Assembly (NCBI RefSeq): GCF_000155955.1
Contig: NZ_GG697141.2
Coordinates: forward strand, 248,001-312,000
Reading direction: 5' to 3'
DNA from: Mitsuokella multacida DSM 20544
GTDB lineage: Bacteria; Bacillota; Negativicutes; Selenomonadales; Selenomonadaceae
Length of the DNA: 64,000 nucleotides
The translations under genes were made by a program, and so were the position numbers. Shown piece by piece: positions 1 through 8,582 of this stretch (its first letter is position 1; every line of letters starts with the position of its first letter). The notes beneath the pieces were generated by a model, which saw nothing but the letters and a program-made list of their open reading frames with translations, did no database searches and had not been told where the DNA came from.

Positions 1-70
1 GATTAAAGCTGGTGAGTAAGCGCAGATTACTCAGGCCACTTTCCTTCAGTAGCCATTTGATTGTTGGCAT
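1..70 (-). CDS. 5' end of an unidentified gene running off the left edge
   Basis: Reading leftward from an ATG at position 70 there are 23 open codons starting MPTIKWLLKESGLSN. A strong purine-rich Shine-Dalgarno sequence (GAGGGAGGAG on the minus strand, 84-75) lies 4 bases before the ATG, and a well-formed minus-strand promoter lies at 144-172. The product is not recognised from so few residues. The call rests on start, ribosome site and promoter together. Confidence 0.5.
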   Translation of the reverse strand, partial: MPTIKWLLKESGLSNLRLLTSFN

Positions 71-143
71 AGAACTCCTCCCTCACAAAATGGAACCCTT
101 GCATCCCTATACTAGCAGTCCGTCCTTATCTTCGATTACCATC

Positions 144-172
144 AGTATAGGTCATGAAGCATATTCGTGCAA
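144..172 (-). promoter_or_regulatory. sigma-70-type promoter for the leftward edge gene
   Basis: On the minus strand, TTGCAC (172-167) and TATACT (149-144) are separated by exactly 17 bases. Transcription would start near 137 and give a leader of about 65 bases before the ATG at 70. Confidence 0.55.
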
Positions 173-278
173 TACCGATTTACACAGACTGTTCTACACT
201 CTCTGGACTCGTAGTGCCGGACTGATGACATTGAGATGAACAAATGATATTCGGGAGGGCGCCCCGTACTGTCCTGAC

Positions 279-307
279 TTTACAAGGCGCAAGAAGTCCG
301 ATACAAT
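279..307 (+). promoter_or_regulatory. promoter of rbgA-rnhB
   Basis: TTTACA (279-284) and TACAAT (302-307) are separated by 17 bases. The predicted start near 314 gives a leader of about 110 bases before rbgA. The 173-278 stretch between this and the divergent promoter shows no gene. Confidence 0.55.
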
Positions 308-309
308 AA

Positions 310-339
310 AGATAGCTGTACAAGTTGGTACAGCTGTCT
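310..339 (+). promoter_or_regulatory. leader hairpin upstream of rbgA
   Basis: A 12-bp inverted repeat (310-321 with 328-339, one G-T pair, 6-base loop AAGTTG) is followed by TTCTCTATTAT. It lies at the predicted 5' end of the rbgA transcript. The pyrimidine tract is poor for a terminator, so it may instead be a 5'-protective hairpin, or the terminator of something lost upstream. Confidence 0.4.
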
Positions 340-425
340 TTCTCTATTATAAGGAAACACCTCTCGGTTGATGAGAAAATGGGCTTGCCCACCATGGGGC
401 AGATTTTGGAGGAATAAGGATACAG

Positions 426-1349
426 ATGGATAAAGAAACAAGAAATGACCTGCCGGGAATCCAGTGGTTCCCTGGCCATATGAAGAAGGCGCAGCGGCTC
501 ATCGAGGAGAACCTCAAGCTCGTCGATGTTGTCATCGAGCTGCTCGATGCGCGCATCCCGGCGAGCAGTGCCAACCCGATGCTCGCCGAGATCATCAAGG
601 GCAAGCCAAGGCTCATCGCGCTCAACAAGTCGGACCTCGCGGATGCGGCGAGCACGAAGCGCTGGCTCGCGTATTTCCGCGCGCAGGGCATTCCGGCGGT
701 TGCGATTGACTCGGTCAAGGGACGCGGCATGAAGCAGCTCGTCGCGAAGGCGGAGGAACTCGCGCGTCCGAAGACGGACCGCTTCGTCAAGGCTGGCGGT
801 CGTCCGCGCGCGGCGCGCTGCATGATCCTCGGCATCCCGAATGTCGGCAAGTCGTCGCTCATAAACCGCCTGGCCGGTGCGGTCAAGGCGAAGGCGGCGG
901 ACAAGCCGGGCGTGACGCGCGCGAAGCAGTGGATCAAGATCGGCGCGGCGCTCGACCTGCTCGACACGCCGGGCATCCTCTGGCCGAAGTTCGAGGACCA
1001 GACGGTCGGCCTGAAGCTCGCGTTCACGGGCGCGATCAACGATGAAATCTACGACCGCGAGCAGGTCACGGCGCTCTTGCTCTCGGTCATGCGCCGCGAC
1101 TATCCGGAGCGCTTGCAGGAGCGATTCAAGTTCAAGGGCGAGATGCCGGAAGACGGGCTGGCGCTGCTCGAGGCCATTGGCCGCAAGCGCGGCTGCCTCG
1201 TCAAGGGCGGCGTGGTCGACCTCGAGAAGGCGCAGAACATCGTGCTGACGGAGTTCCGCAGTGGCAAGCTCGGCCTTGTCACGCTCGATGAGGTGCCGCA
1301 GGCCCCTGCAACGGAACCGGCCGGTGAAGAGCGGGGGGATGAGGCATGA
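426..1349 (+). CDS. rbgA: ribosome biogenesis GTPase RbgA (YlqF)
   Basis: 307 aa, full length for RbgA, the GTPase needed for late assembly of the 50S subunit. The GTPase motifs are circularly permuted as the family requires: NKSD (G4, 67-70) comes before GIPNVGKSS (G1, 136-144), followed by PGVTR (161-165) and DTPG (G3, 180-183). A C-terminal helical domain follows, and the tail after about residue 290 is a disordered Pro/Glu-rich stretch. A GGAGG lies about 12 bases before the ATG. The stop overlaps the start of rnhB by 4 bases (ATGA), so the two are translationally coupled. RbgA-RnhB pairing is common in Firmicutes-type genomes. Confidence 0.95.
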   Translation: MDKETRNDLPGIQWFPGHMKKAQRLIEENLKLVDVVIELLDARIPASSANPMLAEIIKGKPRLIALNKSDLADAASTKRWLAYFRAQGIPAVAIDSVKGRGMKQLVAKAEELARPKTDRFVKAGGRPRAARCMILGIPNVGKSSLINRLAGAVKAKAADKPGVTRAKQWIKIGAALDLLDTPGILWPKFEDQTVGLKLAFTGAINDEIYDREQVTALLLSVMRRDYPERLQERFKFKGEMPEDGLALLEAIGRKRGCLVKGGVVDLEKAQNIVLTEFRSGKLGLVTLDEVPQAPATEPAGEERGDEA

Positions 1350-2125
1350 AGGCTGTCGCAGACTGCACGATAAAGGAGCTCGAGGCAGCTTTGACGGCGG
1401 GCCCGGTCAGTGAGGAATTCCTCGCCGCCTGCCGCGAGGACCCGCGCAAGGCGGCGGCGCGCCTCGTGCGCCGCTATGAAAAGGCGCAGGCGGAGCATGA
1501 GCGCCTGCTGAAGCTCTACGCCTACGAGCACGCTGCTTGGGCGCGCGGCCACGAGATCGTGGCGGGCGTCGACGAGGCGGGCCGCGGCCCGCTTGCGGGG
1601 CCGGTCTCGGTGGCGGCCGTCATCCTGCCGCACGACCTCTGCCTGCCGAAGCTCAACGACTCGAAGAAGCTCTCGGCGAAGGTCCGCGAGGAGCTCTTCG
1701 ATGAGATCCAGGAGAAGGCCATCGCGGTCGGCACGGCGCTCATCGACGCGCAGACGATCGACCGCGTCAACATCTATCAGGCGACAATCAACGGCATGTA
1801 CGAGGCCATCTTCTCGCTGCAGCCTGCGCCGCAGGAGGTCCTGATTGACGCGGTGCCGCTCGACCGTCTGCCGATGCCCTCGGAGTCGATCATCAAGGGC
1901 GATGCGAAGTCCGCCTCGATTTCGGCGGCCTCGATCATCGCGAAGGTCACGCGTGACCGCCTCATGGATGAGTACGACAAGATCTACCCGGAGTACGGCT
2001 TCGCGCAGCACAAGGGCTACGGCACGGCGCAGCACATCGAGGCGCTCAAGAAGTACGGCCCGTGCCCGATTCACCGCCGCTCTTTCGAGCCCGTGCGTTC
2101 CATCGCCTACGATTTTGATGTGTGA
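1346..2125 (+). CDS. rnhB: ribonuclease HII
   Basis: 259 aa. Cleaves the RNA strand of RNA-DNA hybrids and starts removal of single ribonucleotides from DNA. The family signature GVDEAGRGPLAG is at 74-85 (first catalytic Asp and Glu), and the conserved KGDAKSASISAASIIAKV block is near residue 185. The roughly 65-residue N-terminal region before the catalytic domain matches the longer Firmicutes-type RNase HII. Its start overlaps the rbgA stop, so it is expressed with rbgA. Confidence 0.95.
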   Translation: MKAVADCTIKELEAALTAGPVSEEFLAACREDPRKAAARLVRRYEKAQAEHERLLKLYAYEHAAWARGHEIVAGVDEAGRGPLAGPVSVAAVILPHDLCLPKLNDSKKLSAKVREELFDEIQEKAIAVGTALIDAQTIDRVNIYQATINGMYEAIFSLQPAPQEVLIDAVPLDRLPMPSESIIKGDAKSASISAASIIAKVTRDRLMDEYDKIYPEYGFAQHKGYGTAQHIEALKKYGPCPIHRRSFEPVRSIAYDFDV

Positions 2126-2143
2126 CGATGGCGTCCATGAAGC

Positions 2144-2172
2144 TTGACGCATTTCCCCGCAGCCCGTATAAT
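2144..2172 (+). promoter_or_regulatory. near-consensus promoter of yraN-comM
   Basis: TTGACG (2144-2149), 17-base spacer, perfect TATAAT (2167-2172). It lies 19 bases after the rnhB stop and drives the next two genes. Confidence 0.75.
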
Positions 2173-2231
2173 AGAACTATACGAATTGTTTGATAATTAT
2201 TTTGGCAATCATAGGGAATGCGGAGAGGCTT

Positions 2232-2588
2232 ATGGACACGACGACGATTGGCCGTCAGGGCGAAGAGGCCGCGGCCGTTTTTCTAGAGCGGGCTGGTTAC
2301 GAGATTCTTGCGCGCAATTTTCGCACGCCGCGCGGAGAGATCGACATCGTGGCCAGCAAGGGGCGGATGCTGGCCTTTGTCGAGGTCAAGACGCGGCGCA
2401 CGCAGCGCTTCGGCCGGCCGGCAGCTGCTGTCGACTATCGCAAACAACAGAAGATCATCCAGTCTGCGCACTGGTTCTTGCGGCAGAGACATCTTGAAGG
2501 TTGTCTCTGTCGTTTTGATGTCATTGAAATCTATCGCGCAGGAGAGCGCTGGCAGATTGAGCATCTGCCTGGCGCCTTTGAGACATGA
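2232..2588 (+). CDS. yraN: YraN/UPF0102 family predicted nuclease
   Basis: 118 aa if started at the ATG at 2232, which has GGAGAGG 4 bases upstream; an upstream in-frame start at 2190 has no ribosome site. The fold is a Holliday-junction-resolvase/PD-(D/E)XK type. GRQGE (7-11), GEID (35-38) and EVK (51-53) are the acidic and lysine residues expected of the active site. The family's biological role is not settled. It lies 51 bases upstream of comM, and yraN-comM neighbours are common, consistent with a DNA-processing role. Confidence 0.88.
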   Translation: MDTTTIGRQGEEAAAVFLERAGYEILARNFRTPRGEIDIVASKGRMLAFVEVKTRRTQRFGRPAAAVDYRKQQKIIQSAHWFLRQRHLEGCLCRFDVIEIYRAGERWQIEHLPGAFET

Positions 2589-2639
2589 CAGATTATGTGA
2601 GAAAAGAGATGAGGAAAAAGAGGATTGGAGGGGGAGCGA

Positions 2640-4190
2640 TTGTTTGCAAGATCATTTGGCGGCACGACGATGGGCGTCGACGGTCTCATCATCGCGGTGG
2701 AAGTCGACTCGGCGGCGGGACTGCCCGCCTTTGACATTGTCGGGCTGCCCGACACAGCGGTGCGCGAGTCGAAGGAGCGCGTGCGCACGGCCATACGCAA
2801 TTCCGGCATCCAGCTGCGGCAGGAGAAGGTCACGATAAACCTCGCGCCGGCCGGCATCCGCAAGGACAGCCCGGGACTCGACCTGCCGATTGCTGTGGGC
2901 CTCTTGGCGGCCTACGGCGTCGTGCCGGCAGACTGCCTCCAGACCTCGTTCTTTGCGGCGGAACTCTCGCTCGAGGGCGAGTGCCGTCCGGTGCGCGGTA
3001 TCCTGCCGATGGTCATCGCCGCGCGCGAGAAGGGGCTGACCTCGGTCTTCGTTGCGCGCGGCAATGCCAATGAGGCGCTGCTCGTCGAGGGCGTGACAGT
3101 CTACGTGATCGACTGCCTGCACGAGGTCGTGCAGTTCTGCAACGGGCAGGAGTCACTTACGCCAGCTGTGCCGTCTATGGAAGAAGCGGCCCCGGTGCTT
3201 CGCGATGACTTTGCCGATGTGCAGGGGCAGTTCCAAGCGAAGCGAGCGCTCGAAATCGCGGCGGCGGGCGGCCACAATCTCTTGATGATTGGCGTGCCGG
3301 GGTCAGGCAAGACGATGCTAGCGCGCCGCCTGAGCTCCATCCTGCCGCGCCTCTCGCGTGAGGAGGCCCTCGAGGTCACGAAGATCTACAGCATCGCGGG
3401 CCTCCTGCCACAGGGCGGCGGCCTCGTGCAGGAGCGGCCATTCCGCAGTCCGCACCACACGACGTCGATGGTCGCGATGATCGGCGGCGGCAGCGTACCG
3501 CGGCCCGGCGAGGTCACGCTCGCGCATCACGGCGTGCTGTTCCTCGACGAGCTGCCGGAGTTCTCGAAGGCGACGCTCGAGGTCTTGCGTCAGCCGCTCG
3601 AGGACCGCGCTGTGACGATCTCGCGCATCCATGCGACGCTGACGTTCCCGTCGAGCATGATCCTGATCTGTGCGATGAATCCCTGTCCTTGCGGCTACTA
3701 TGGCGACGAGTCGGGGGGGCGCAGCTGCGAGTGCTCGCCGAGCGAGATCCGCCGCTACACGCGCAAAATCTCGGGGCCGTTGCTCGACCGCATCGACATC
3801 CACATCCGCGTGCCGCGCGTCGCTTATCAGGAGCTCGCCTCGAAGCGGCGCGCCGAGGACTCGGCGACGATACGCGGCCGCGTGGAGCGGGCAAGGCAGC
3901 GCCAGCTCGCGCGCCTGCAGCCCTACGGGCGTTTCTGCAATGCGCAGATGAACCACACGATCCTGCGGGAGACCTGCCAGCTGACGGGGGAGGCGCAGTC
4001 GCTCTTAGAGATGGCCTTCCGCCGCATGAGTCTCTCGGCCCGCTCTTACGACAGGATCATCAAGGTCGCGCGCACGATTGCCGACCTCGAGAACCCTGAG
4101 GATGGGGCGGAAGCCGCCGCAGCGCTCGGCCCTCAGCACATCGCCGAGGCCATCGGCCTGCGCAGCGATATCGGGCTGGCGGTCGAGTAG
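2640..4190 (+). CDS. comM: ComM/YifB-type AAA+ helicase (Mg-chelatase-like)
   Basis: 516 aa from a TTG start at 2640. GGAGGGGG (2627-2634) lies 5 bases before it, and the resulting MFARSFGGTT matches the usual family N-terminus; a start at 2625 would be inside the ribosome site. It has an N-terminal Lon-protease-like fold, then AAA+ Walker A GVPGSGKT (218-225) and Walker B FLDELPEF, and a Cys-rich segment (MNPCPCGYYGD and nearby C-x-C) around 345-370. ComM is a hexameric branch-migration helicase that helps integrate donor DNA during natural transformation in some bacteria. It forms an operon with yraN. Confidence 0.93.
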   Translation: MFARSFGGTTMGVDGLIIAVEVDSAAGLPAFDIVGLPDTAVRESKERVRTAIRNSGIQLRQEKVTINLAPAGIRKDSPGLDLPIAVGLLAAYGVVPADCLQTSFFAAELSLEGECRPVRGILPMVIAAREKGLTSVFVARGNANEALLVEGVTVYVIDCLHEVVQFCNGQESLTPAVPSMEEAAPVLRDDFADVQGQFQAKRALEIAAAGGHNLLMIGVPGSGKTMLARRLSSILPRLSREEALEVTKIYSIAGLLPQGGGLVQERPFRSPHHTTSMVAMIGGGSVPRPGEVTLAHHGVLFLDELPEFSKATLEVLRQPLEDRAVTISRIHATLTFPSSMILICAMNPCPCGYYGDESGGRSCECSPSEIRRYTRKISGPLLDRIDIHIRVPRVAYQELASKRRAEDSATIRGRVERARQRQLARLQPYGRFCNAQMNHTILRETCQLTGEAQSLLEMAFRRMSLSARSYDRIIKVARTIADLENPEDGAEAAAALGPQHIAEAIGLRSDIGLAVE

Positions 4191-4194
4191 TCTT

Positions 4195-4223
4195 TTGACC
4201 GCGGGATGGGGAACCCTTATAAT
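4195..4223 (+). promoter_or_regulatory. near-consensus promoter of priA
   Basis: TTGACC (4195-4200), 17-base spacer, perfect TATAAT (4218-4223), starting 5 bases after the comM stop. Confidence 0.75.
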
Positions 4224-4274
4224 AGAGAGATACAATCCAGCAGCTTAGCATTTCAGGAAGGAAGAGAAGAGTCG

Positions 4275-6692
4275 ATGAAGACAGCCGATGTTTTCGTGAA
4301 TATCCCCGTCAAGAGCATTGCGCGGGCCTATACGTACCGTGTGCCAGAGGAGCTCTCGAAGATTGAGGCGGGTTGGCGCGTCTTCGTGCCGTTCGGCAGC
4401 CGCAAGGTCGAAGGCTTCGTCGTCGAGACGCATGAGCTCGCGGCGGCGCCCGAGAACATCACGCTCAAGGACGTCATCGCGGCGGTCGACGAGGAGTGCT
4501 GGTTCTCGCCGCAGATGATCGAGATCGCGCGCTGGCTCTCGGACTTCTACCTTTGCTCGCTGGCGGAGATCATGCGGCTCTTCATGCCGGGCAAGAGCGG
4601 CCTGCGCATTACCGTGCGCTACGAGGCGGACGAGAGCCAGCCGGACCACATGATGCTTGCGATGCGGGGCTGCCGCGCCATCTACGATACGTTGCTGCGC
4701 GAGGGCCCGCAGAAGAAAGCGGAGCTCCGACGGGCCTTGCCCGAGTGGCAGGAAGAGCTCGATGACCTGCTCGCGAAGCTCTTGAAGTACCACATCGTCC
4801 GCAAGGTCTACGAGGCGCAGAAGCGCGATGCGGCACAGTACGAGAAGATCGTCGTGCTCTGCGGCGAAGTCACGCCGGGGCTGCTCGATTCGTACCGTCG
4901 CAAGAAGGCGCAGGCGCATCTTTTAGAGCTCTTGCAGCAGACGCCGGAGGTGCCGCTCGCCGCGCTCAAAGCGCAGCACGTGAGCCTCGCGACGGTCCAC
5001 AACCTCGAAGCGGCAGGCCTCGCCGAGATCCGTCAGCGCCGCGTGCTGCGCGACAGCTACCGCGATGCCAGAGCCTCAAAAGAAGAGGTCGCCTTAACGG
5101 AGGACCAGCAGCAGGTCGTCGCGCAGGTCTATCCTGCCATCGATGCGGCGCGGTATCAGGGCTTCCTCCTGAAGGGCGTCACGGGCAGTGGCAAGACGCA
5201 GGTCTACATCGAGCTCGCGGAGCGCGTGCGGGCGGCGGGCCGCCGCGTCATCGTGCTCGTGCCGGAGATCGCGCTGACGGGGCAGGTCGTCATGGCCTTC
5301 AAATCGTACTTCCCGGACGACCTCGTCGTCGTGCACAGCCGCCTGAGCCTCGCGGAGCGCAACGACGCCATCCTGCGCGTGCGCCGCAATGAGGCTGGCA
5401 TCATCATCGGCGCGCGCTCGGCGCTCTTCACGCCGGCCGACGACATCGGGCTCGTCATCCTCGACGAGGAGCAGGACATGAGCTATAAGCAGGATGAGTC
5501 GCCGCGCTACCACGCGCGCGTCGTGGCCGAGAAGATCGCGCGCGTCCACGGGGCCGTGCTGCTCCTCGGAAGTGCGACGCCGTCGCTTGAGTCGTACTTC
5601 CGCGCGGCGCAGGGGGAGCTCACGCTGCTCGTCATGCCGCGGCGCATCGGCGACATCCCGCTGCCCGTCATCCACTGCGTCGACATGCGGCAGGAGCTGC
5701 GCATGGGTAACCGTCACATCATCTCGCGCGCACTGCAGGAGCTCATCGAGAAGACGATCGCGCGGCACCAGCAGGTCATCATCATGCTCAACCGGCGCGG
5801 CTTTTCGACGTTCGTCATGTGCCGCTCCTGCGGCGAGGTCATCCGCTGCCGCCACTGCGGCCTGCCGCTCGTCTACCATCGCAACGGCCAGCTCAAGTGC
5901 CACCACTGCGATGTGCAGGAGCCCGTGCCGGACGTCTGCCCGAAGTGCGGCAGCCGCTATATCAAGTACTTCGGCTCAGGCACGGAGAAGCTCGAGCAGG
6001 AGCTCGCCGCGCTCGTGCCGTCGGCGCGCGTCATCCGCATGGACCGCGACACGACGACGACGAAATTCGCGCATCAGGAGATCCTCGAGAGCTTCCGGCG
6101 CGGCGAGTACGACATCCTGCTCGGCACGCAGATGGTCGCGAAGGGGCACGACATCCCCAACGTCACGGCCGTCGGCATCATCAGCGCGGACTCGAGCCTC
6201 AACATGCCGGACTTCCGCGCGGCGGAGCGCTGCTTCATGCTGATCACGCAGACGGCGGGCCGCGCCGGCCGCCACGAGACGCGCGGCCAGGTCGTCATCC
6301 AGACCTACAACCCGACGCACTATGCTGTGACCTGCGGCATCCGTCAGGACTACGAGGGCTTCTTCCACAAGGAGATCGCCTTGCGGCAGGAGCTCTTCTA
6401 CCCGCCCTACAGCCGCCTCGTCAAGCTGCTCTACCAGAATGCGTCGGAGGTGAAGGCAAAGGCGGAGGCGGAGGCGCTCGTCAAGTCCTTCGAACTCGCC
6501 TTCGCCGGACGCGAGGGCCATCAGGTCATCGGCCCGGCGCCCGCTGTCATCGCCTGCTTCCGCGGTATCTACCGCTTCGTCGTGCTCATCAAGACGGCGG
6601 ACCTTCCGGCCGTGCATGATTTCCTCAAGGAGCAGCAGCTCCACCTGCGCGCCGATGTCGCCATCGATATCGACCCCATCACGATGTTCTGA
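4275..6692 (+). CDS. priA: primosomal protein N' (PriA replication-restart helicase)
   Basis: 805 aa from the ATG at 4275, preceded by AGGAAGGAAGAGA; an earlier in-frame ATG at 4206 lies inside the promoter region. A 3'-to-5' superfamily 2 helicase that recognises stalled forks and reloads the replisome. Visible parts are the N-terminal DNA-binding domain, Walker A VTGSGKT near residue 302, DEEQ box, GSATPS motif, and a paired zinc-binding insertion with eight cysteines (CRSC, CRHC, CHHC, CPKC) at about 516-560. It appears monocistronic, with its own promoter and a terminator starting at the stop codon. Confidence 0.96.
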   Translation: MKTADVFVNIPVKSIARAYTYRVPEELSKIEAGWRVFVPFGSRKVEGFVVETHELAAAPENITLKDVIAAVDEECWFSPQMIEIARWLSDFYLCSLAEIMRLFMPGKSGLRITVRYEADESQPDHMMLAMRGCRAIYDTLLREGPQKKAELRRALPEWQEELDDLLAKLLKYHIVRKVYEAQKRDAAQYEKIVVLCGEVTPGLLDSYRRKKAQAHLLELLQQTPEVPLAALKAQHVSLATVHNLEAAGLAEIRQRRVLRDSYRDARASKEEVALTEDQQQVVAQVYPAIDAARYQGFLLKGVTGSGKTQVYIELAERVRAAGRRVIVLVPEIALTGQVVMAFKSYFPDDLVVVHSRLSLAERNDAILRVRRNEAGIIIGARSALFTPADDIGLVILDEEQDMSYKQDESPRYHARVVAEKIARVHGAVLLLGSATPSLESYFRAAQGELTLLVMPRRIGDIPLPVIHCVDMRQELRMGNRHIISRALQELIEKTIARHQQVIIMLNRRGFSTFVMCRSCGEVIRCRHCGLPLVYHRNGQLKCHHCDVQEPVPDVCPKCGSRYIKYFGSGTEKLEQELAALVPSARVIRMDRDTTTTKFAHQEILESFRRGEYDILLGTQMVAKGHDIPNVTAVGIISADSSLNMPDFRAAERCFMLITQTAGRAGRHETRGQVVIQTYNPTHYAVTCGIRQDYEGFFHKEIALRQELFYPPYSRLVKLLYQNASEVKAKAEAEALVKSFELAFAGREGHQVIGPAPAVIACFRGIYRFVVLIKTADLPAVHDFLKEQQLHLRADVAIDIDPITMF

Positions 6693-6721
6693 GCCGTCCG
6701 CTGCGGGCGGCTCTCTTTTTT
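6691..6721 (+). terminator. intrinsic terminator of priA
   Basis: GAGCCGTCCG (6691-6700) pairs with CGGGCGGCTC (6704-6713), one G-T pair, loop CTG, followed by TCTTTTTTT. The hairpin begins within the priA stop codon. Confidence 0.85.
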
Positions 6722-6744
6722 GCTGCCCCATAATGTGTTATAAT
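6716..6744 (+). promoter_or_regulatory. probable promoter of gatCAB
   Basis: A perfect TATAAT at 6739-6744. The only -35 with 17-base spacing is the T-tract of the preceding terminator (6716-6721), so the -35 match is poor. It is placed correctly for gatC, about 55 bases upstream of its start. Confidence 0.45.
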
Positions 6745-6801
6745 GATAAAGTGTTTTTCCGCACGAGTATGAACATGCAAATTGATTTGGATGGTGAAAA
6801 C

Positions 6802-7092
6802 ATGAAAGTAACGAAAGAAGATCTGGAGAACGTCGCTGTCCTCTCCCGCCTCTCGGTGCCGGAGGGCAAGGCAGAGACCTACATCCAGCAGATGGACTCG
6901 ATCCTGACGTATATGGACAATCTTTCCAAAGTCGATACGGAGAATGTCAAGCCGACGACGTACGCACTGCCGATGCAGAACGTCTTCCGCGAGGATGTCG
7001 TCAAGCCGTCGCTGCCGCGCGAAGCTGCGCTTGCGAATGCGCCGCTTCAGGAAGACGGCTATTTCAAGGTGCCGAAGGTACTTGAGGACTGA
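6802..7092 (+). CDS. gatC: Asp-tRNA(Asn)/Glu-tRNA(Gln) amidotransferase subunit C
   Basis: 96 aa, usual GatC length. GatC wraps around GatA and stabilises the GatA-GatB complex. The N-terminus [17 protein letters not shown] and the C-terminal segment with REDVVKPSL are typical. The ribosome site at the chosen ATG (GGTGA) is weak, and an in-frame ATG at 6775 would add nine residues. It is followed by gatA after 20 bases and by gatB, the complete heterotrimer operon. Confidence 0.93.
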   Translation: MKVTKEDLENVAVLSRLSVPEGKAETYIQQMDSILTYMDNLSKVDTENVKPTTYALPMQNVFREDVVKPSLPREAALANAPLQEDGYFKVPKVLED

Positions 7093-7112
7093 GACTGACG
7101 GAGGGAACGATT

Positions 7113-8582
7113 GTGAGATTATATGATAAACCGGCGCATGTCCTGCACGACATGCTCGTCAACAAAGAGATCACGTCGGTCGAGCTGACGCAGGATGTGC
7201 TCAGCCGCATCGATGAGGTCGAGGGTGACGTCGAGGCGTACCTGACGGTCACGCGCGAGGAAGCGCTCGCGCAGGCAGAGGCCGTCGACAAGAAGATCGC
7301 AGCGGGTGAGGCGATTTCCTTCCTCGAGGGCATCCCGGGTGCCATCAAGGACAACATCTGCACGAAGGGCGTCAAGACGACGTGCGCCTCGAAGATCCTC
7401 GAGCACTTCGTGCCGCCGTACGATGCGACGGTCATGACGAAGATCAAGGCCGAGAATCCCGTCATCCTCGGCAAGGTCAACATGGATGAATTCGCCATGG
7501 GCGGCTCGACGGAGAACTCGGCCTACCACGTGACGCACAACCCGTGGAACCTCGACTGCGTGCCGGGCGGCTCCTCGGGCGGCAGTGCCGCAGCCGTCGC
7601 CGCTGGCACGGCCATCTGGGCGCTCGGCTCCGATACGGGCGGATCCATCCGCCAGCCGGCTTCCTTCTGCGGTGTCGTCGGCATGAAGCCGACGTATGGC
7701 CGCGTCTCGCGCTACGGCCTCGTCGCCTACGCGTCCTCGCTCGACCAGATCGGCCCGCTGACGCGCGACGTCACGGACTGCGCGAACCTGCTCAACATCA
7801 TCGCGGGCCACGATGAGATGGACTCCACGTCGAGCGCTGCAGAGGTGCCGGACTACACGAAGTCCCTCGTCGAGGACGTCAAGGGCCTCAAGATCGGCCT
7901 GCCGAAGGAGTACTTCGTCGAGGGCATGGACCCGGAGGTCGAGCAGGCCGTGCGCACGGCCATCAAGAAGTACGAAGAACTCGGCGCGGAAGTCGTCGAG
8001 ATCTCCCTGCCGCATACGGAGTATGCGATTTCCACGTACTACCTCATCGCGCCGGCTGAGGCTGCGACGAACCTCGAGCGCTACGACGGCGTCAGCTACG
8101 GCGAGCGCGTCGACGGCGAGGACCTCGTCCAGATGATGACGAACACGCGCGACGAGAAGTTCGGCGAGGAAGTCAAGCGCCGCATCATGATCGGCAACTA
8201 CGCGCTTTCCGCCGGCTACTACGACGCCTACTACCTCAAGGCACTCAAGGTCCGCACGCTCGTCCAGCAGGACTACACGGAAGCCTTCAAGAAGGTCGAT
8301 GTCATCATGGCCCCGACGGCCCCGACGCCGGCCTTCAAGATCGGCGAGATGATCGCAGACCCGCTGCAGATGTACCTGCAGGATGTCTGCACCGTCCCCT
8401 TGAATCTCGCCGGCCTGCCAGGCATCTCCATCCCGTGCGGCAAGAGCAGCAAGGGCCTGCCCATCGGCCTGCAGATCATCGGCAAGCCGCTCGCGGAGGA
8501 AACGTTGATCCGCACGGCCTACACGTATGAGCAGAGCCAGGACTACCACAAGCAGATGCCTGAGCTGGGAGGGAAACACTGA
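7113..8582 (+). CDS. gatA: Asp-tRNA(Asn)/Glu-tRNA(Gln) amidotransferase subunit A
   Basis: 489 aa, GTG start with GGAGGG 7 bases upstream. GatA releases ammonia from glutamine for amidation of mischarged tRNA. The amidase-signature catalytic triad is visible: Lys79 in GAIKD, Ser154 in PGGSSGGS, Ser178 in GSDTGGS. Its stop overlaps the gatB start by one base. Presence of GatCAB suggests that Gln-tRNA and/or Asn-tRNA is made by the indirect route. Confidence 0.97.
   Translation: MRLYDKPAHVLHDMLVNKEITSVELTQDVLSRIDEVEGDVEAYLTVTREEALAQAEAVDKKIAAGEAISFLEGIPGAIKDNICTKGVKTTCASKILEHFVPPYDATVMTKIKAENPVILGKVNMDEFAMGGSTENSAYHVTHNPWNLDCVPGGSSGGSAAAVAAGTAIWALGSDTGGSIRQPASFCGVVGMKPTYGRVSRYGLVAYASSLDQIGPLTRDVTDCANLLNIIAGHDEMDSTSSAAEVPDYTKSLVEDVKGLKIGLPKEYFVEGMDPEVEQAVRTAIKKYEELGAEVVEISLPHTEYAISTYYLIAPAEAATNLERYDGVSYGERVDGEDLVQMMTNTRDEKFGEEVKRRIMIGNYALSAGYYDAYYLKALKVRTLVQQDYTEAFKKVDVIMAPTAPTPAFKIGEMIADPLQMYLQDVCTVPLNLAGLPGISIPCGKSSKGLPIGLQIIGKPLAEETLIRTAYTYEQSQDYHKQMPELGGKH

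Noticed and set aside
12-239. A 75-codon plus-strand ORF at the left end
   Set aside because: It has no ribosome site and runs across a clear minus-strand promoter and gene start; its composition is not protein-like.
1100-2152. Long minus-strand ORFs opposite core genes (for example this 350-codon frame and those opposite typA, dnaE and rnj)
   Set aside because: They are Arg/Asp/Leu/Val-rich shadows created by strong G/C codon bias of the real genes, with no ribosome sites or known domains.
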